Origin: Clostridium sp. chh4-2
GTDB lineage: Bacteria > Bacillota > Clostridia > Lachnospirales > Lachnospiraceae
Assembly (NCBI RefSeq): GCF_002899675.1
Contig: NZ_PKUU01000004.1
Coordinates: forward strand, 186,001 to 250,000
DNA: 64,000 nt
Direction of reading: 5' to 3'
Shown here: positions 44,506 through 54,089 of the stretch, piece by piece
How the letters are laid out: each line of letters starts with the position of its first letter
Position numbering within the stretch: the first letter of the stretch is position 1
Notes under the pieces: model-generated
What the model saw: the letters and a program-made list of their open reading frames with translations, nothing else
What the model was told of the DNA's origin: nothing
Databases searched by the model: none
Position numbers and translations under genes: made by a program

Positions 44506-44745
44506 CTATCCAAGCTGCATATCCATCTCTTTTGTCAGGTCCATCTCTTTTGGGTAATAGTGGACATACATGGAATAGCACTCTCTATTATAGGATTCTG
44601 CCATGGATGCTGCCTCCTCATAGGTGTCAAACATCTCTGGCTTCCCATCTCTCTTCACCCACGCTTGGGCGGCCCCGCAGATCGATGCACTGCTCCGCAC
44701 TGCCCAGATCCCAAATTTTTTTTCATCTCCTATTGTCTTCTCCAT
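44506..44745 (-). CDS. Small conserved-looking element protein, unknown
   Basis: 79 aa with GAAGG before the ATG. Contains IWAVRSSASICGAAQAWVKRDGKPEMFDTYEEAASMAESYN, a pattern like small beta-alpha proteins that read a modified substrate; no family is recognised. Follows virB6 by about 18 bp in the operon. Confidence 0.55.
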   Translation of the reverse strand: MEKTIGDEKKFGIWAVRSSASICGAAQAWVKRDGKPEMFDTYEEAASMAESYNRECYSMYVHYYPKEMDLTKEMDMQLG

Positions 44746-44763
44746 CCTTCACACCGTCCTCTC

Positions 44764-45669
44764 TTACTTTGCCGCAACCGTCTGAACCACAGTTCTTGTT
44801 AAGTTAATCGCACTCTGAGCCGCATAAACACTTCCCATGATATTGGCTCTCGTACTGGTATCCAGCCCGAATTGCCCAGCAATACGCGGCACCTCTCCTG
44901 CCGAAAGCATCAACCCCAGGCCCAAAAGGGCATGATCCTGCAGGACCATAAGCCCGACAACCAGGATCGTCGCCTGCAAAAATGCCGTCAGGCAGACTCC
45001 GATGACCTGCTTGCACCAGGAGGTAAATCCATCTACATACCCTCTTGGAACACTGAACAGATATAGGCTTCCCACCGCGATCTGGATTAACAGGATACCG
45101 CCCCTCTTTAAATTAGACAGAAACACTTTAATCGTTGCATACCCCATCATGATCAGGATAAATATCATGAGGATTGGGCTGGTCATACTTCTAAGCCCAC
45201 CAAACACCTGGCCGGTCAGCGCCTGTTCCACGCTTCCCAGACTCTGCAACTCCTGAATAATGTTACCGGCCAACGCTCCGATTCCACTTCCAAGCCCTGT
45301 GATTCCGGCAGTGACTTGTCCCTGCAAGGAAACACAGAACTTATAAAGCTCGATTGGAACGACAGAGAACAGAGAGGCAGCCATAAACCCTTTTATCGCA
45401 TTGAGGGAGGTATCCCGGATACTTCCCCGTCCTGACTGATATTCAATCGCGCATTCAAATCCGGCGACTACCAGCCCTACCACGTAAAGCGCCCAGGCCA
45501 GATTGGAGAAAAACAGGACCAGGGACTGTACCCATTCCAGCTCAAACAGTTCGGCTCCCATATTCCCCATCACTGCAAAAAAGTTCCCCAGGAATCCTAA
45601 GATCTGTCCATAGAGCCATTCCACAATCTGTCCCAGTACCGCATCTGCCGCAAAATCCCAGATAAACAT
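44764..45669 (-). CDS. VirB6/TrbL-like polytopic channel protein
   Basis: 301 aa from an ATG behind AAGGGGG. About seven hydrophobic helices, including LVLFFSNLAWALYVVGLVVAG, SPILMIFILIMMGYATIKVF and ACLTAF-like segments, with the Gly-rich loop VTAGITGLGSGIGALAGNI. This is the usual layout of the inner-membrane channel protein of Gram-positive type IV secretion (TrbL/VirB6). Confidence 0.78.
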   Translation of the reverse strand: MFIWDFAADAVLGQIVEWLYGQILGFLGNFFAVMGNMGAELFELEWVQSLVLFFSNLAWALYVVGLVVAGFECAIEYQSGRGSIRDTSLNAIKGFMAASLFSVVPIELYKFCVSLQGQVTAGITGLGSGIGALAGNIIQELQSLGSVEQALTGQVFGGLRSMTSPILMIFILIMMGYATIKVFLSNLKRGGILLIQIAVGSLYLFSVPRGYVDGFTSWCKQVIGVCLTAFLQATILVVGLMVLQDHALLGLGLMLSAGEVPRIAGQFGLDTSTRANIMGSVYAAQSAINLTRTVVQTVAAK

Positions 45670-45686
45670 TTCATGATCACCCCCTT

Positions 45687-45767
45687 TCAATCGTAGATCA
45701 CCTTTACCGGATCGCAACCGCATCCCGGAGTCTGTGATATGGTTGCATATACCCAGCCGTTCTTCAT
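45687..45767 (-). CDS. 26-aa peptide with Cys-Gly-Cys motif, strong ribosome site
   Basis: Encodes a 26-residue peptide that begins MKNGWVYATIS and continues QTPGCGCDPV. The ATG has AGGAGG six bases upstream, overlapping the stop of the DUF4259 gene, and its stop is just before the virB6 ribosome site. The tight fit between two genes argues that it is translated. Function unknown: leader peptide, metal-binding peptide or toxin-like peptide. Confidence 0.55.
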   Translation of the reverse strand: MKNGWVYATISQTPGCGCDPVKVIYD

Positions 45768-45776
45768 CCTATCCTC

Positions 45777-46331
45777 CTAACCTTCGACGGACAGCCCCAT
45801 TGCGGGACTATTTTCCTGTGTCTTTGACGGCACCAGCTCCACGCTGTCTCCCGGTAAAGCAAGGAGTTCATCAAGGCGGCTGATTAAAGCCTTCATTTGT
45901 CTCTGCCAGCCAATCCAGTTCTTCTCCTCAAACCAGCCGCCCCATTTCCAACCGTATTCCTCCCCGTCCGCCTCATTTTTTATGGCATACTGAAGCGTAT
46001 CGGAAAGATAACTTCTAAGCCAGAGGATGGAATCCTTTGAAGCCAGAAAGGAATCCATCGAACAAAATTTGTTGTCCTCTATATCCTCTTCGTAGTCCAT
46101 ATGTTCCGTCTCCCCATCAAGGAACTTCACCATAATCTCTGCCAATGCCATTGGACTGGTATGTGATACACCTTCCTTTGCTTTAGGCGGCTTATTCCAT
46201 GAATCATTCTGCAGTTCTTTGATAAGGCTCTCCAGCTCCATCTTCCCGTCTTTTGGCAGCTTCTCTCTGATAAAACTCACCGCATCCAATCCGGCGTCTG
46301 ATTCAAAAGCAGTAATACCCCAGCTTCCCAT
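45777..46331 (-). CDS. DUF4259-like protein
   Basis: 184 aa from the ATG behind AGGAGGAG. Opens MGSWGITAFESDAGLDAV, the hallmark start of DUF4259, and has acidic and Trp-rich segments (YGWKWGGWFEEKNWIGW). DUF4259 proteins occur as immunity-like or cargo genes. First of a group of small non-transfer genes between virB6 and the VirB2-like gene. Confidence 0.7.
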   Translation of the reverse strand: MGSWGITAFESDAGLDAVSFIREKLPKDGKMELESLIKELQNDSWNKPPKAKEGVSHTSPMALAEIMVKFLDGETEHMDYEEDIEDNKFCSMDSFLASKDSILWLRSYLSDTLQYAIKNEADGEEYGWKWGGWFEEKNWIGWQRQMKALISRLDELLALPGDSVELVPSKTQENSPAMGLSVEG

Positions 46332-46401
46332 AGTTCTCCTCCTGTTATATTCCAATCGTCTGCAACGTCAAACCCTGCATAAAATTTAGGACTACCAAAC
46401 C

Positions 46402-46671
46402 TCATAGACCCAGTTCTGTTATGGGCGGCTGTCCCTGCATTTCCTGTATTTTGTAATATCTTTCGTACATCCGGAAACGAAAGTACCCCTGTGGAAGACA
46501 GCCTATCACATCTATGATATCCTCCGGATTGTCCCACATATCGTGTTCTGTCATATACTCCCGCACATACTCTTCCAGGGTATGCTCCGCTTCTTTCAGC
46601 TGCTTCTGGCAGTCACAAACGTCTTTTCCCAGACGCTGCATTTCTTCTCTTGCATTTTGATTGAGTTTCAA
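46402..46671 (-). CDS. Small coiled-coil hypothetical protein
   Basis: 89 aa from a TTG behind GAGGAAG. N-terminal coiled-coil-like helix (REEMQRLGKDVCDCQKQLKEAEHTLEEYVREYM), then DIIDVIGCLPQGYFRFRMYERYYKI. No family recognised. Cargo-type position. Confidence 0.5.
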   Translation of the reverse strand: MKLNQNAREEMQRLGKDVCDCQKQLKEAEHTLEEYVREYMTEHDMWDNPEDIIDVIGCLPQGYFRFRMYERYYKIQEMQGQPPITELGL

Positions 46672-46705
46672 CGGTCTTCCTCACTTGACTTTCGTTTTTT
46701 TACCC

Positions 46706-46984
46706 TTATGAAAGGGTCGGGCCAAAACTTTGTCCTTCTGTCTGAATTGGCTCACTTCCCTCCGGATACTGTACTTCTGTAATTCTTTTGCGGGCATCAG
46801 CAATATCACCCATAATGTCAAACACTTCTTCGTATGGGGTATAAAGCATCCAACCGGATTCGTCCACTTGAGCTACCAATACTCCATACAAATGGAGCTG
46901 CAGCATTCCATGTTCCACACCTTTTTCTTCAAAGCCTTTTGCAGTTGCCAGCTTGGATACTTCTTCAAAAAATTTACTTTTCAT
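46706..46984 (-). CDS. Hypothetical small acidic protein
   Basis: 92 aa behind AGGAGAGG. Mixed alpha/beta (LQLHLYGVLVAQVDESGWMLYTPYEEVF). Size and acidity would suit an immunity or antitoxin protein, but no partner is clear. Confidence 0.5.
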   Translation of the reverse strand: MKSKFFEEVSKLATAKGFEEKGVEHGMLQLHLYGVLVAQVDESGWMLYTPYEEVFDIMGDIADARKRITEVQYPEGSEPIQTEGQSFGPTLS

Positions 46985-47042
46985 ATGTCCTCTCCTACTC
47001 GTATATTCCAGTATTGATTAAATATCAACAACATGCCAGCCA

Positions 47043-47513
47043 CTACTGGCATAAAGATGGTGACTCCGGTCCTGGCAGGACAAAATCCATCATGTTGTTT
47101 TCATAAAGGATAAGATGGTCACAATTCTCTGACACTATTTTTTTAAAAAGCTCCGGCCCCATCCAGGGAACCACTTCCTCCGGAAGCCATTGCGGGTATA
47201 CATGAACCAAACCATCGTGCTGTATATATTTTTGCAGGGTGTTTATGACTAACTCTTGTATAAGAGGACGCCAGTTCCCAACACTTTCTGGTGTATTTTC
47301 CCTGTAAGGGAATTCTTGAATGAGTACGTCATTATACTGCACATTACGGTTGCGAATAAAATCCTCCCTTGTAACTGCGCATACTTGGTCGTCCCCTATA
47401 GCCCATACCTTTTCTCCGGTTAGGCTGTTCTGAGCATGCAAAATGATATAATGCTGTCTATTGGGTGTTGAAGCACACACTGTTTCCAATATACGAAAGG
47501 GGTTATCATTCAT
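47043..47513 (-). CDS. Hypothetical protein in the cargo segment
   Basis: 156 aa behind AAGGAGAG. Soluble, with HYIILHAQNSLTGEKVWAIGDDQVCAVTREDF and ENCDHLILYENNMMDFV. No family recognised. Part of the DUF4259-containing segment. Confidence 0.5.
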   Translation of the reverse strand: MNDNPFRILETVCASTPNRQHYIILHAQNSLTGEKVWAIGDDQVCAVTREDFIRNRNVQYNDVLIQEFPYRENTPESVGNWRPLIQELVINTLQKYIQHDGLVHVYPQWLPEEVVPWMGPELFKKIVSENCDHLILYENNMMDFVLPGPESPSLCQ

Positions 47514-47525
47514 TTTCTTCTCTCC

Positions 47526-47864
47526 TTATATTCCGACAATCTGCCAGACATAAAGTGGCGCAATCAAAGTAAAGACCAGTCCGGCAAACAGGATTGCGGC
47601 CGGAGCCCATTCAAGCTGCCCGTGTTTCCGATAATCCATATAAGAGGTTCCTACTTTTACAAAAAACAGGACCGCCAGAACCAGGTCAATGGCAGGAAAC
47701 ACCACGTTATTCACAACGGTTTTAATCTGACTGGAAGCAGCTTGCCAGCTTCCCTCGATTGCCCCGGCCACATTTCCTGTGTTGGAGGCAAATGCGGTTA
47801 ATACAAACAGATTGGTAAGCAACAGTGCTGCCATCAGCGTCATCATTCCTTTTTTACATCTCAT
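47526..47864 (-). CDS. VirB2-like small membrane protein (DUF3852-type)
   Basis: 112 aa from the ATG behind AAGGAG. Signal-like N-terminus (hydrophobic TLMAALLLTNLFVLTAFA, cleavage near AFA-SN), a short soluble part and two further hydrophobic helices (VFPAIDLVLAVLFFVKVG, PAAILFAGLVFTLIAPLYVW). This is the pilin-like VirB2 layout; matches DUF3852 as I recall. Confidence 0.7.
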   Translation of the reverse strand: MRCKKGMMTLMAALLLTNLFVLTAFASNTGNVAGAIEGSWQAASSQIKTVVNNVVFPAIDLVLAVLFFVKVGTSYMDYRKHGQLEWAPAAILFAGLVFTLIAPLYVWQIVGI

Positions 47865-47933
47865 ACGAATCTCCTTCCTGCAATCAACAGTGACTTTAAA
47901 TAAATGTTTATTTAGATGCACACGCACATCAAG

Positions 47934-48426
47934 CTATCTCGGATTCTGCGGTGCGATGTGCCAATCTTCCCAAAGATTCCCCCGAATGCGGACAGAATCG
48001 GTCAGATTCATGGATAACATCCCGGTCGGCGTCCAGCAATCCAACAGCCAGGTATATGGCGTATAGCTTCCATCCGGGTACCAGATCGGTGTAAAATGTG
48101 TCCGCCGTTCATACGTGCTGTATGGATTTTTTCTAAACTCAAACCGGCTGCTGTAGCCGCCTCCCAATCGTTCCAGCACTCTCCAGTATCTTTGGTACTC
48201 AAATTCAGGGAAGTAGGTAACTGCATTCTGCGCTTCGGTTACCGCCGAACTCTGATTGGTACTTACCCGGGATGTGACGGTTTCCTGGATGCCATAGCCG
48301 GATTTTATCGTGTTTCCTTCTGCTGTTGGAGACTTTTCATCGGGAGAGATCTTCATTTGGCCGGAGAGGCTTGCCTGGTAGCGATCAAAATCAAATTCCC
48401 ACCAGCCGTAGCGATAGGTAATCCAC
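47934..48426 (-). CDS. Large secreted transfer protein, 3' exon (interrupted by group II intron 2)
   Basis: C-terminal 163 residues (WWEFDFDRYQASLSGQMKIS ... RVLERLGGGYSS ... WEDWHIAPQ). Tyr/Trp-rich, extracellular in character. With the 5' exon at 51160-52376 it gives 1710 nt, divisible by three, a protein of about 569 aa reading RGYW-WITYRYGWWEF across the joint. Unknown function, but the place in the operon and signal peptide suggest a surface part of the mating apparatus. Confidence 0.7.
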
Positions 48427-51159
48427 ATCTTTTACCTGACTGTGTTTAACAGCCAGGCAGTCAGAGGGATTTTCCCCCGCTTCGCACCGTGCGTGAGAGT
48501 TTCCCCTCACACGGCGCTCCATCTATACAGTTGCCTTATCATGTGATTTGTCCAGTTGTTTTCTGAATTTCTCTACGTTTTTGCGTGTTTTTGTATCAAG
48601 GTGTGACAGGTTTGCTGTTTTGTCGTTCACAAGCCGGAAGCATTCCCTATCCATGGAAGCAAGATTACTTACTTTATTGACTTTCCCTATGGGTAATTCT
48701 GGATTGATTCTATGAGTACACAGTTTCCCGGTGATAAGCCATCTTCCGCAAACACGGCATTTCAGTCTATCCCGATTCAGGGCATAAGCACGGTTCATGT
48801 AGAACTCAAAATTATATGTCCTTCCGGTTTGCCCGGTGGACACCAGTTCTGAAGTTTCCATACTCAAAACATCGTCCAGCCTCGCATTCATTCGCTGCCG
48901 TTTGGTTCGCTCAAAATAGATTTCTCTTCCCTTCTCTGTGTATGGAGTTTCTTCCTGTATCTTATCTCCTGCCTTATTCCATTTACAGAAATCGAGCCGG
49001 GTAACTCCTATCCAGATATCCCGATAGCGGATTGCTGGGATTTTCGTGGTATATCTCTGATGGACATTTACGAGATTCTGTGTCTGGTCTGCTGGAATCC
49101 ACTTGCCCTTATACTGTTTCAGCCGTCTTTTGGCCGCTTTTTCCAGATTTCGGCTGTATTTCTTCATGGTGACATTCACCCAGCTACAGTTATCATAATA
49201 ATTTATCAGACCACGAACCTTACTGTTGATTAGGTTCAGCTCATGGATTACTTTTTCCCTGCTTGAATCAAGCGGGATTTTCCTCCATTCCGTTGCAATC
49301 TCGTCTACTTTTCGCTTTAATCTTTTCCTGTCAGGCAAAGTCCGGGGAATGTATCCCTTCTTAGATTTGCCTTTTACCACCTTATATTCATATCCAAGGA
49401 AATGGATATGCTTTTTACGCACATCTGTTATCAGCGTTTTTTCTTCTGACAAGCTCAATCTCAACACCTGTTCCAGAAAGGTTTTGATTTGTTCCTTCCA
49501 CCACTTCGCATTTTGGGGAGTATTGGTTATCAGCACAAAATCATCAGCATAACGAATCAAATAAGCCGGTCGCAGATTACTGCGCTTCCGCAAGGAGCCA
49601 ATTTTTGTATCATTCCTTGCATACTCATGGGTGGTACGTTTATCTATCCATTGCCTGCTTATCCATTCGTCAAATATATCCATGTATACATTTGCAAGCA
49701 GCGGAGAAAGGACACCTCCTTGCTGAGTACCGACCTCATTTTTCTCGCTTTCACCAACAATTCCCGCTTTCAGCATAGCCTTGATTATCTGCAACACCCG
49801 TCTGTCCTTCACGCCCATATGATACAGACGTTTCATCAGGATTCCATGGTTAATGCGGTCAAAACATTTACTGATATCACCTTCCACAATCCAGTAATAC
49901 CCTGTCTTGTGGACATAGCCGGTAATACACTGTAACGCCATTTTTGTATCCCGCATGGGCCGGAATCCGAAAGAGTACCGATAGAATTGCGCTTCCATAA
50001 TCGGTTCCAGCACAATTCTTATGCACTCCTGTACAATTCTGTCCCGAATAGTTGGGATACCAAGTGGACGCTTTTCCTTTTTTCCCGGCTTGTCAATATA
50101 CACCCGGCGTATTTTTTCCGGCTTAAAATAATCAAATGCGTTCTGTATATCCTTAATCACCCATTCATAGGACTTCTCAAGATAATCCTTCTGCATTCTC
50201 CAGCCGTCAACGCCTGGTGTTCTGCTCCCCTTATTTGCTTTTATATTGTGTATGGCTGTTTTAATCGTTACCTCACTGGACATGAGTTCAATCAAGCCTG
50301 CAAATGACGGCCTTTTATTTCCGTCTTTTGCTGTCTTTGCTTCTAAATAAAGTGCGTCTAACGTATCACGCAAGTCTGTTTCGTTCTTCGGATAGTCGAA
50401 TTGTTGTGCCATACGCACCACCTCCTTTCGGATTCTGGTGTTTTTGGTTTTAGTCAGGTTCGCCTACGGCTTCCTCGACAGACTGGTCACATGATTACTG
50501 TACAGACTATGCCCCTTCGCTCCACACCCATTACGGTGCTTCAACACTACTACGGGCTGCCGTCCCACAGCTTCACAGGCCATTTCCTGCCTGTTAGAGC
50601 GGGTGCAATAACCCTTTTACGGTAGATACCGTTCTCTGCTGTGGTTCCTTCGTTCCCTGCATTCTAGCTTTACATAACAGTTTTAGCTCTACTCTGTAGC
50701 CCGACTGCCATCTTTAGCTGGTGTGATGTCTGCTAAAGACATTCGACCACGGTTTCCCTATGGTTTTCTATTGAAAAATACAATCACAGATATTTTCCAA
50801 TGACAGTTCCCCTAAAAGGAGCGGATACCTTCTTATTTCGGTATCCTTGGTGTTACGAGCTGTACGTTCAAGTATTCGTCGGTCTTTCGACATACTAAGC
50901 ATGACTGTTTTATAGCCCCCTGCGGCTACTCGCCCCATCACAGGCGCTTTGGCCGCTCTTCACCGAGCTTCGTACACCAGACTCATTGCCGCCTGATGCA
51001 CGTCGGAGTATCAGGGATTTTGTCACCTTTCACACAAGGTCAGGCAGGAATCACACCTGCCGATTCAAATACAGAGTTCAGGTTTCCTCTGGAAACCTGT
51101 TCAGCTTTATTGCGCATTTCTACACAGATTAACTGAAAACGAAGCGCGCATGATCGCAC
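48427..51159 (-). mobile_element. Group II intron 2, inserted in the secreted-protein gene
   Basis: About 2733 nt. 5' end GTGCGATCAT at 51159 (minus strand). Domain V-like hairpin at 48475-48518 (left arm CGCCGTGTGAG, GGAAAC loop) and a domain VI stem CTGACTG/CAGTCAG. A 3' end at AAAGAT (48427) obeys AY and restores frame; AC or AT ends up to 12 bp further in would also keep frame. Non-coding intron sequence fills 50413-51159. Confidence 0.8.
48523..50412 (-). CDS. Group II intron reverse transcriptase/maturase (intron 2)
   Basis: 629 aa from an ATG behind AGGAGG. RT blocks: GIPTIRDRIVQECI, FGFRPMRDTKMAL, GTQQGGVLSPLLANVYMDIFDEWI and catalytic YADD in IRYADDFVLIT. Maturase region follows. 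The C-terminal nuclease is degenerate: CRVCGRW and THRINP are visible, but the last His position is ECFRLVN. Splicing is likely, but DNA second-strand cleavage may be lost. Confidence 0.92.
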   Translation of the reverse strand: MAQQFDYPKNETDLRDTLDALYLEAKTAKDGNKRPSFAGLIELMSSEVTIKTAIHNIKANKGSRTPGVDGWRMQKDYLEKSYEWVIKDIQNAFDYFKPEKIRRVYIDKPGKKEKRPLGIPTIRDRIVQECIRIVLEPIMEAQFYRYSFGFRPMRDTKMALQCITGYVHKTGYYWIVEGDISKCFDRINHGILMKRLYHMGVKDRRVLQIIKAMLKAGIVGESEKNEVGTQQGGVLSPLLANVYMDIFDEWISRQWIDKRTTHEYARNDTKIGSLRKRSNLRPAYLIRYADDFVLITNTPQNAKWWKEQIKTFLEQVLRLSLSEEKTLITDVRKKHIHFLGYEYKVVKGKSKKGYIPRTLPDRKRLKRKVDEIATEWRKIPLDSSREKVIHELNLINSKVRGLINYYDNCSWVNVTMKKYSRNLEKAAKRRLKQYKGKWIPADQTQNLVNVHQRYTTKIPAIRYRDIWIGVTRLDFCKWNKAGDKIQEETPYTEKGREIYFERTKRQRMNARLDDVLSMETSELVSTGQTGRTYNFEFYMNRAYALNRDRLKCRVCGRWLITGKLCTHRINPELPIGKVNKVSNLASMDRECFRLVNDKTANLSHLDTKTRKNVEKFRKQLDKSHDKATV

Positions 51160-52376
51160 CAGTATCCCCTACCATTACGACGGCTATGCCATACCCAATA
51201 GGAATACCACCAGGGTCTCCAAACGCCCCAGCTGGCGCTTGTGATCTGCTCGCCGGCTGGAATGGAAGGTCTTGAAAAACCATCATTCCGGTCATCTGCA
51301 TTGGGATCAGGCGGTGGATTTTTATCCAGATCCACGATATTGGCCGTAATCGTACTTTTGCTTACATGCCCTCCTCCGGATGCTGATACCGTTATGGTCA
51401 TCGTCTGTGGGGTGGATGGGGTGGTCCACCGAATCCAGGCAATCTGGCTGTCACCCGACGGGTAATATACGCCGCTTACACGCATCGTTCGCCCGCCAAC
51501 GCGGAAGGTCACCGACACTGGATGATCCGGATCAGACTGGCCTCCGCTTACCGTAACTGAGGTAATGACCTCTGTATTGACCCGATATTCGTAATCATAC
51601 TCATCAATCACAGGTGGAGTCGTCTGCTCATTAAAACGCACAATTCCCAGTCCAAGGGATGACTTTACCTCCTGATTGGAACGGACTCCGCTCTTCGGTC
51701 CGTTCCAGGCCGGGTATCCTAAGTCCCCCAGCTCCAAAAACATGGACAACGGAAGATTCTGGAAGGCCACGGTCGGCAGAACTGCCCGGACGGAGCCTCC
51801 GGTAATCTCATCAAATAAAGCAGCTTCTGTGGCTGTAAAGGCTACATTCCCCCCTTGGAATACCACATAGGCAATAGGCTCCAAAAGCAGCTTATAAGTT
51901 CCATTTGTTAATATCTCAAAATCCATCCCTGTCAAATTCGCAATTCCCCGGATAACCTGTTCGTCCGTGAAATAACTCTTAATTGCCTCGATACTGGCTG
52001 CTCCAAGACTTTGCGAGCTGATGATTCTTGGTAATGACTGGGACGGATTGACAAACTGATATGGTTCTGCACTTGCATTCAATGCAGCTCCCTTCGTATA
52101 CGAGACCTTACTTACTTTTCCAAAGTGCAGTTGTATATTGGTGGGTCTTTTATTTGTAAAGTCAATCGGTACCGTCACTGGAGTCCGATCTTCGGACCTA
52201 ATAACAGTTACGCGAACACCTTCCATTCCTGGAGTCCATTTATTCTGGGATGTCCCTTGTCCCATCCCGCCGCCTCCTCCATCGAGATTACCATCCCCTA
52301 CTGCATATGAAGTATTGGGGAGTGCAACCGAAAACAACAAGGCCATTAATAGTAACATGCAACCAATCCGCTTCAT
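51160..52376 (-). CDS. Large secreted transfer protein, 5' exon
   Basis: 405 residues from an ATG behind GAGGAGG. Signal peptide (MKRIGCMLLLMALLFSVALP, cleavage near SYA). The mature part begins with a Gly-rich stretch, then a domain with IIDFTNKRP-like and LPRIISSQSLGAASIEAIKSYF segments, then an Ig-like beta region (TVSGGQSDPDHPVSVTFRVGG, ITVSASGGGHVSKSTITANIV). Unspliced it would end within the intron about 13 residues after the junction. Possibly an adhesin or pilus-associated protein; family uncertain. Confidence 0.7.
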
Positions 52377-52435
52377 ACCACTCCTCCTCAAAAGAAAAAA
52401 GCACCGCCGAAGCGATGCTTTCCCCTTGTGATTAT

Positions 52436-53047
52436 TTAGTCCATAATACCTATTTTGTTGCCATTCTCGTACATATCTTCAGCAACCGTTCCCTGTCCTT
52501 CTCCAATCTCATCAATCCAGCCAAATCCCGGTACATAGATTTTACCGTCCTGTGTATCCCAGTATTGTGGTTCCCCCGCCTGCACCGGAGGTTCGCTTGG
52601 CGGTACCACCGCCTCATGCTCTTCCGCTACCGGTGTTCCCTCCACTTTCTCACCATCCGGTTTTTGCGTTGGATCACTTAACACTTCCTCCGGAGGCGCA
52701 GTTGGTTTTTCCGGAGATGGCTGTATAGCCTGCTCCTTCTGATCGGTCTGGACGGGGACCGCCGCTTTTGTCTCCCGGGTCTCTGCCGGCTTAACGCTCT
52801 CTGTCTGGATGACAATCTCCTTTGTCTCCTCCGGTGTTTCTTCCGTTTCTCTTTCTGTGGATGTCTCCTGTATTTCCGGATTCGGTTCCATTGCCACGGT
52901 CACACCCTCAGTCTCAGCGCTGCTCTCTGCCACAATGGAAGTTGTCTCCGATGGTGTCCCGAACCGGCTTCCGATTACGGCTACCAATACGATACAGGCC
53001 ACAGCACACCCTGCGATGAGCAGCATCTGTTTATGTTTTCTCTTCAT
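52436..53047 (-). CDS. DUF6550-like membrane-anchored protein
   Basis: 203 aa behind AAGGAGGCG. N-terminal anchor (LLIAGCAVACIVLVAVIG), a long Glu/Thr/Pro spacer, and a conserved C-terminal block DTQDGKIYVPGFGWI ... GTVAEDMYENGNKIGIMD that I associate with DUF6550. Wall-spanning spacer with a small distal domain. Located between the pseudopilins and the secreted protein. Confidence 0.75.
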   Translation of the reverse strand: MKRKHKQMLLIAGCAVACIVLVAVIGSRFGTPSETTSIVAESSAETEGVTVAMEPNPEIQETSTERETEETPEETKEIVIQTESVKPAETRETKAAVPVQTDQKEQAIQPSPEKPTAPPEEVLSDPTQKPDGEKVEGTPVAEEHEAVVPPSEPPVQAGEPQYWDTQDGKIYVPGFGWIDEIGEGQGTVAEDMYENGNKIGIMD

Positions 53048-53148
53048 AACTTCACGCCTCCTTTGAATGATTCCCTTTATTTACGACATAACATACCGTA
53101 ACATTCCCCAAATGTCCAGCACTATTTATAAGACGCTCAGTCTTTCTC

Positions 53149-53694
53149 TCAAAATACCTCCGTATATCCTGCCTGGACCTTCAGTTTCATTTTCATGGGA
53201 GGAAATGTTTTTCCCGCGAAACGCACCGGTACCTCCAGCCAGATTACCGCGTCTGCTTCAAACCGCTGCACCGTTTGAGGGTTCGAAGGTGCTAACGGCG
53301 CGTTGCGGATTGTGACGTCCAGACCTGTGATCCGATATTCTACAACACTTCCTGCATACTTTGCCCGCGCTCCATTTTCCCTGCGGGTTCCAAGGATCTC
53401 ATCCAGCTGGTAATAGATATTCCCGGTATCCACCGACTCCTCAAATCCATCCCCCTCCGTATAGTATCCGCCCGAATACCCTTCCCGCACTCCGTGATAC
53501 ACATTTGCATAATTGTCATTGACTACCGCCACAACCGCATCCTGCAGCGCTTCCTTCACCCCGGAGGCGATTACACTCAGACGGAAAAATTCCATCATGC
53601 CACAGAGTATCATTAACAATGCCAGAGTCAGGGCAATTACCAACGGATACGCCATTCCCCGCTGATCTCTTAAACATTTCATGAGCTGTTTCAT
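53149..53694 (-). CDS. TadE/TadG-like pseudopilin
   Basis: 181 aa from an ATG overlapping the DUF4320 stop (ATGA). Short basic leader, then a hydrophobic helix (MAYPLVIALTLALLMILCGMMEFFRLSV) and an extracellular part with conserved VEYRITGLDVTIRN. This is the TadE/F-like pattern of minor pilins. Sits beside the DUF4320 gene and the Tad machinery, and should be a minor pilus subunit. Confidence 0.7.
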   Translation of the reverse strand: MKQLMKCLRDQRGMAYPLVIALTLALLMILCGMMEFFRLSVIASGVKEALQDAVVAVVNDNYANVYHGVREGYSGGYYTEGDGFEESVDTGNIYYQLDEILGTRRENGARAKYAGSVVEYRITGLDVTIRNAPLAPSNPQTVQRFEADAVIWLEVPVRFAGKTFPPMKMKLKVQAGYTEVF

Positions 53695-54089
53695 TTCCAA
53701 TATACCTCTGATTTTCCTGATGCTTCCGCCCGAAGGGTCACTGGGAACGAGCCGAAGCTCCCAAATAAGCCAAGGTCATACCGGTACGTCAGCCGGACGG
53801 TCACTTCCTCATTCAACTGGATTCGGCCGCTGTCCGACCATTCAATATTGGGGGTGAGCCCCGTCCGCTCGGTGAGAACCGCGGCCCTTCTGTTTGTTTC
53901 CGTCCCTACCCGGCCTGATATCTCCGCCTCACGGCACAGCTCTGTCGCATAGGTATCCAGCTGCTGTTTTGCAATAAAAACAGGCAGCAGCTTCATGGAC
54001 AACGCCAGCACCAGAAAGACACAAAGAACCATCACGGCCACATCAATATAGCCTTCTCCACCTTTATCTTCTAACACTCGTTTTAACAC
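53691..54089 (-). CDS. DUF4320-like minor pilin
   Basis: 132 aa from a GTG behind AGGAGG. KGGEGYIDVAVMVLCVFLVLALSMKLLPVFIAKQQLDTYATELCREAEISGRVG is the pilin-type helix with acidic E/D start, then a small beta domain. Matches DUF4320 as I recall. Overlaps the next gene by 3 nt. Confidence 0.75.
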   Translation of the reverse strand: MLKRVLEDKGGEGYIDVAVMVLCVFLVLALSMKLLPVFIAKQQLDTYATELCREAEISGRVGTETNRRAAVLTERTGLTPNIEWSDSGRIQLNEEVTVRLTYRYDLGLFGSFGSFPVTLRAEASGKSEVYWK

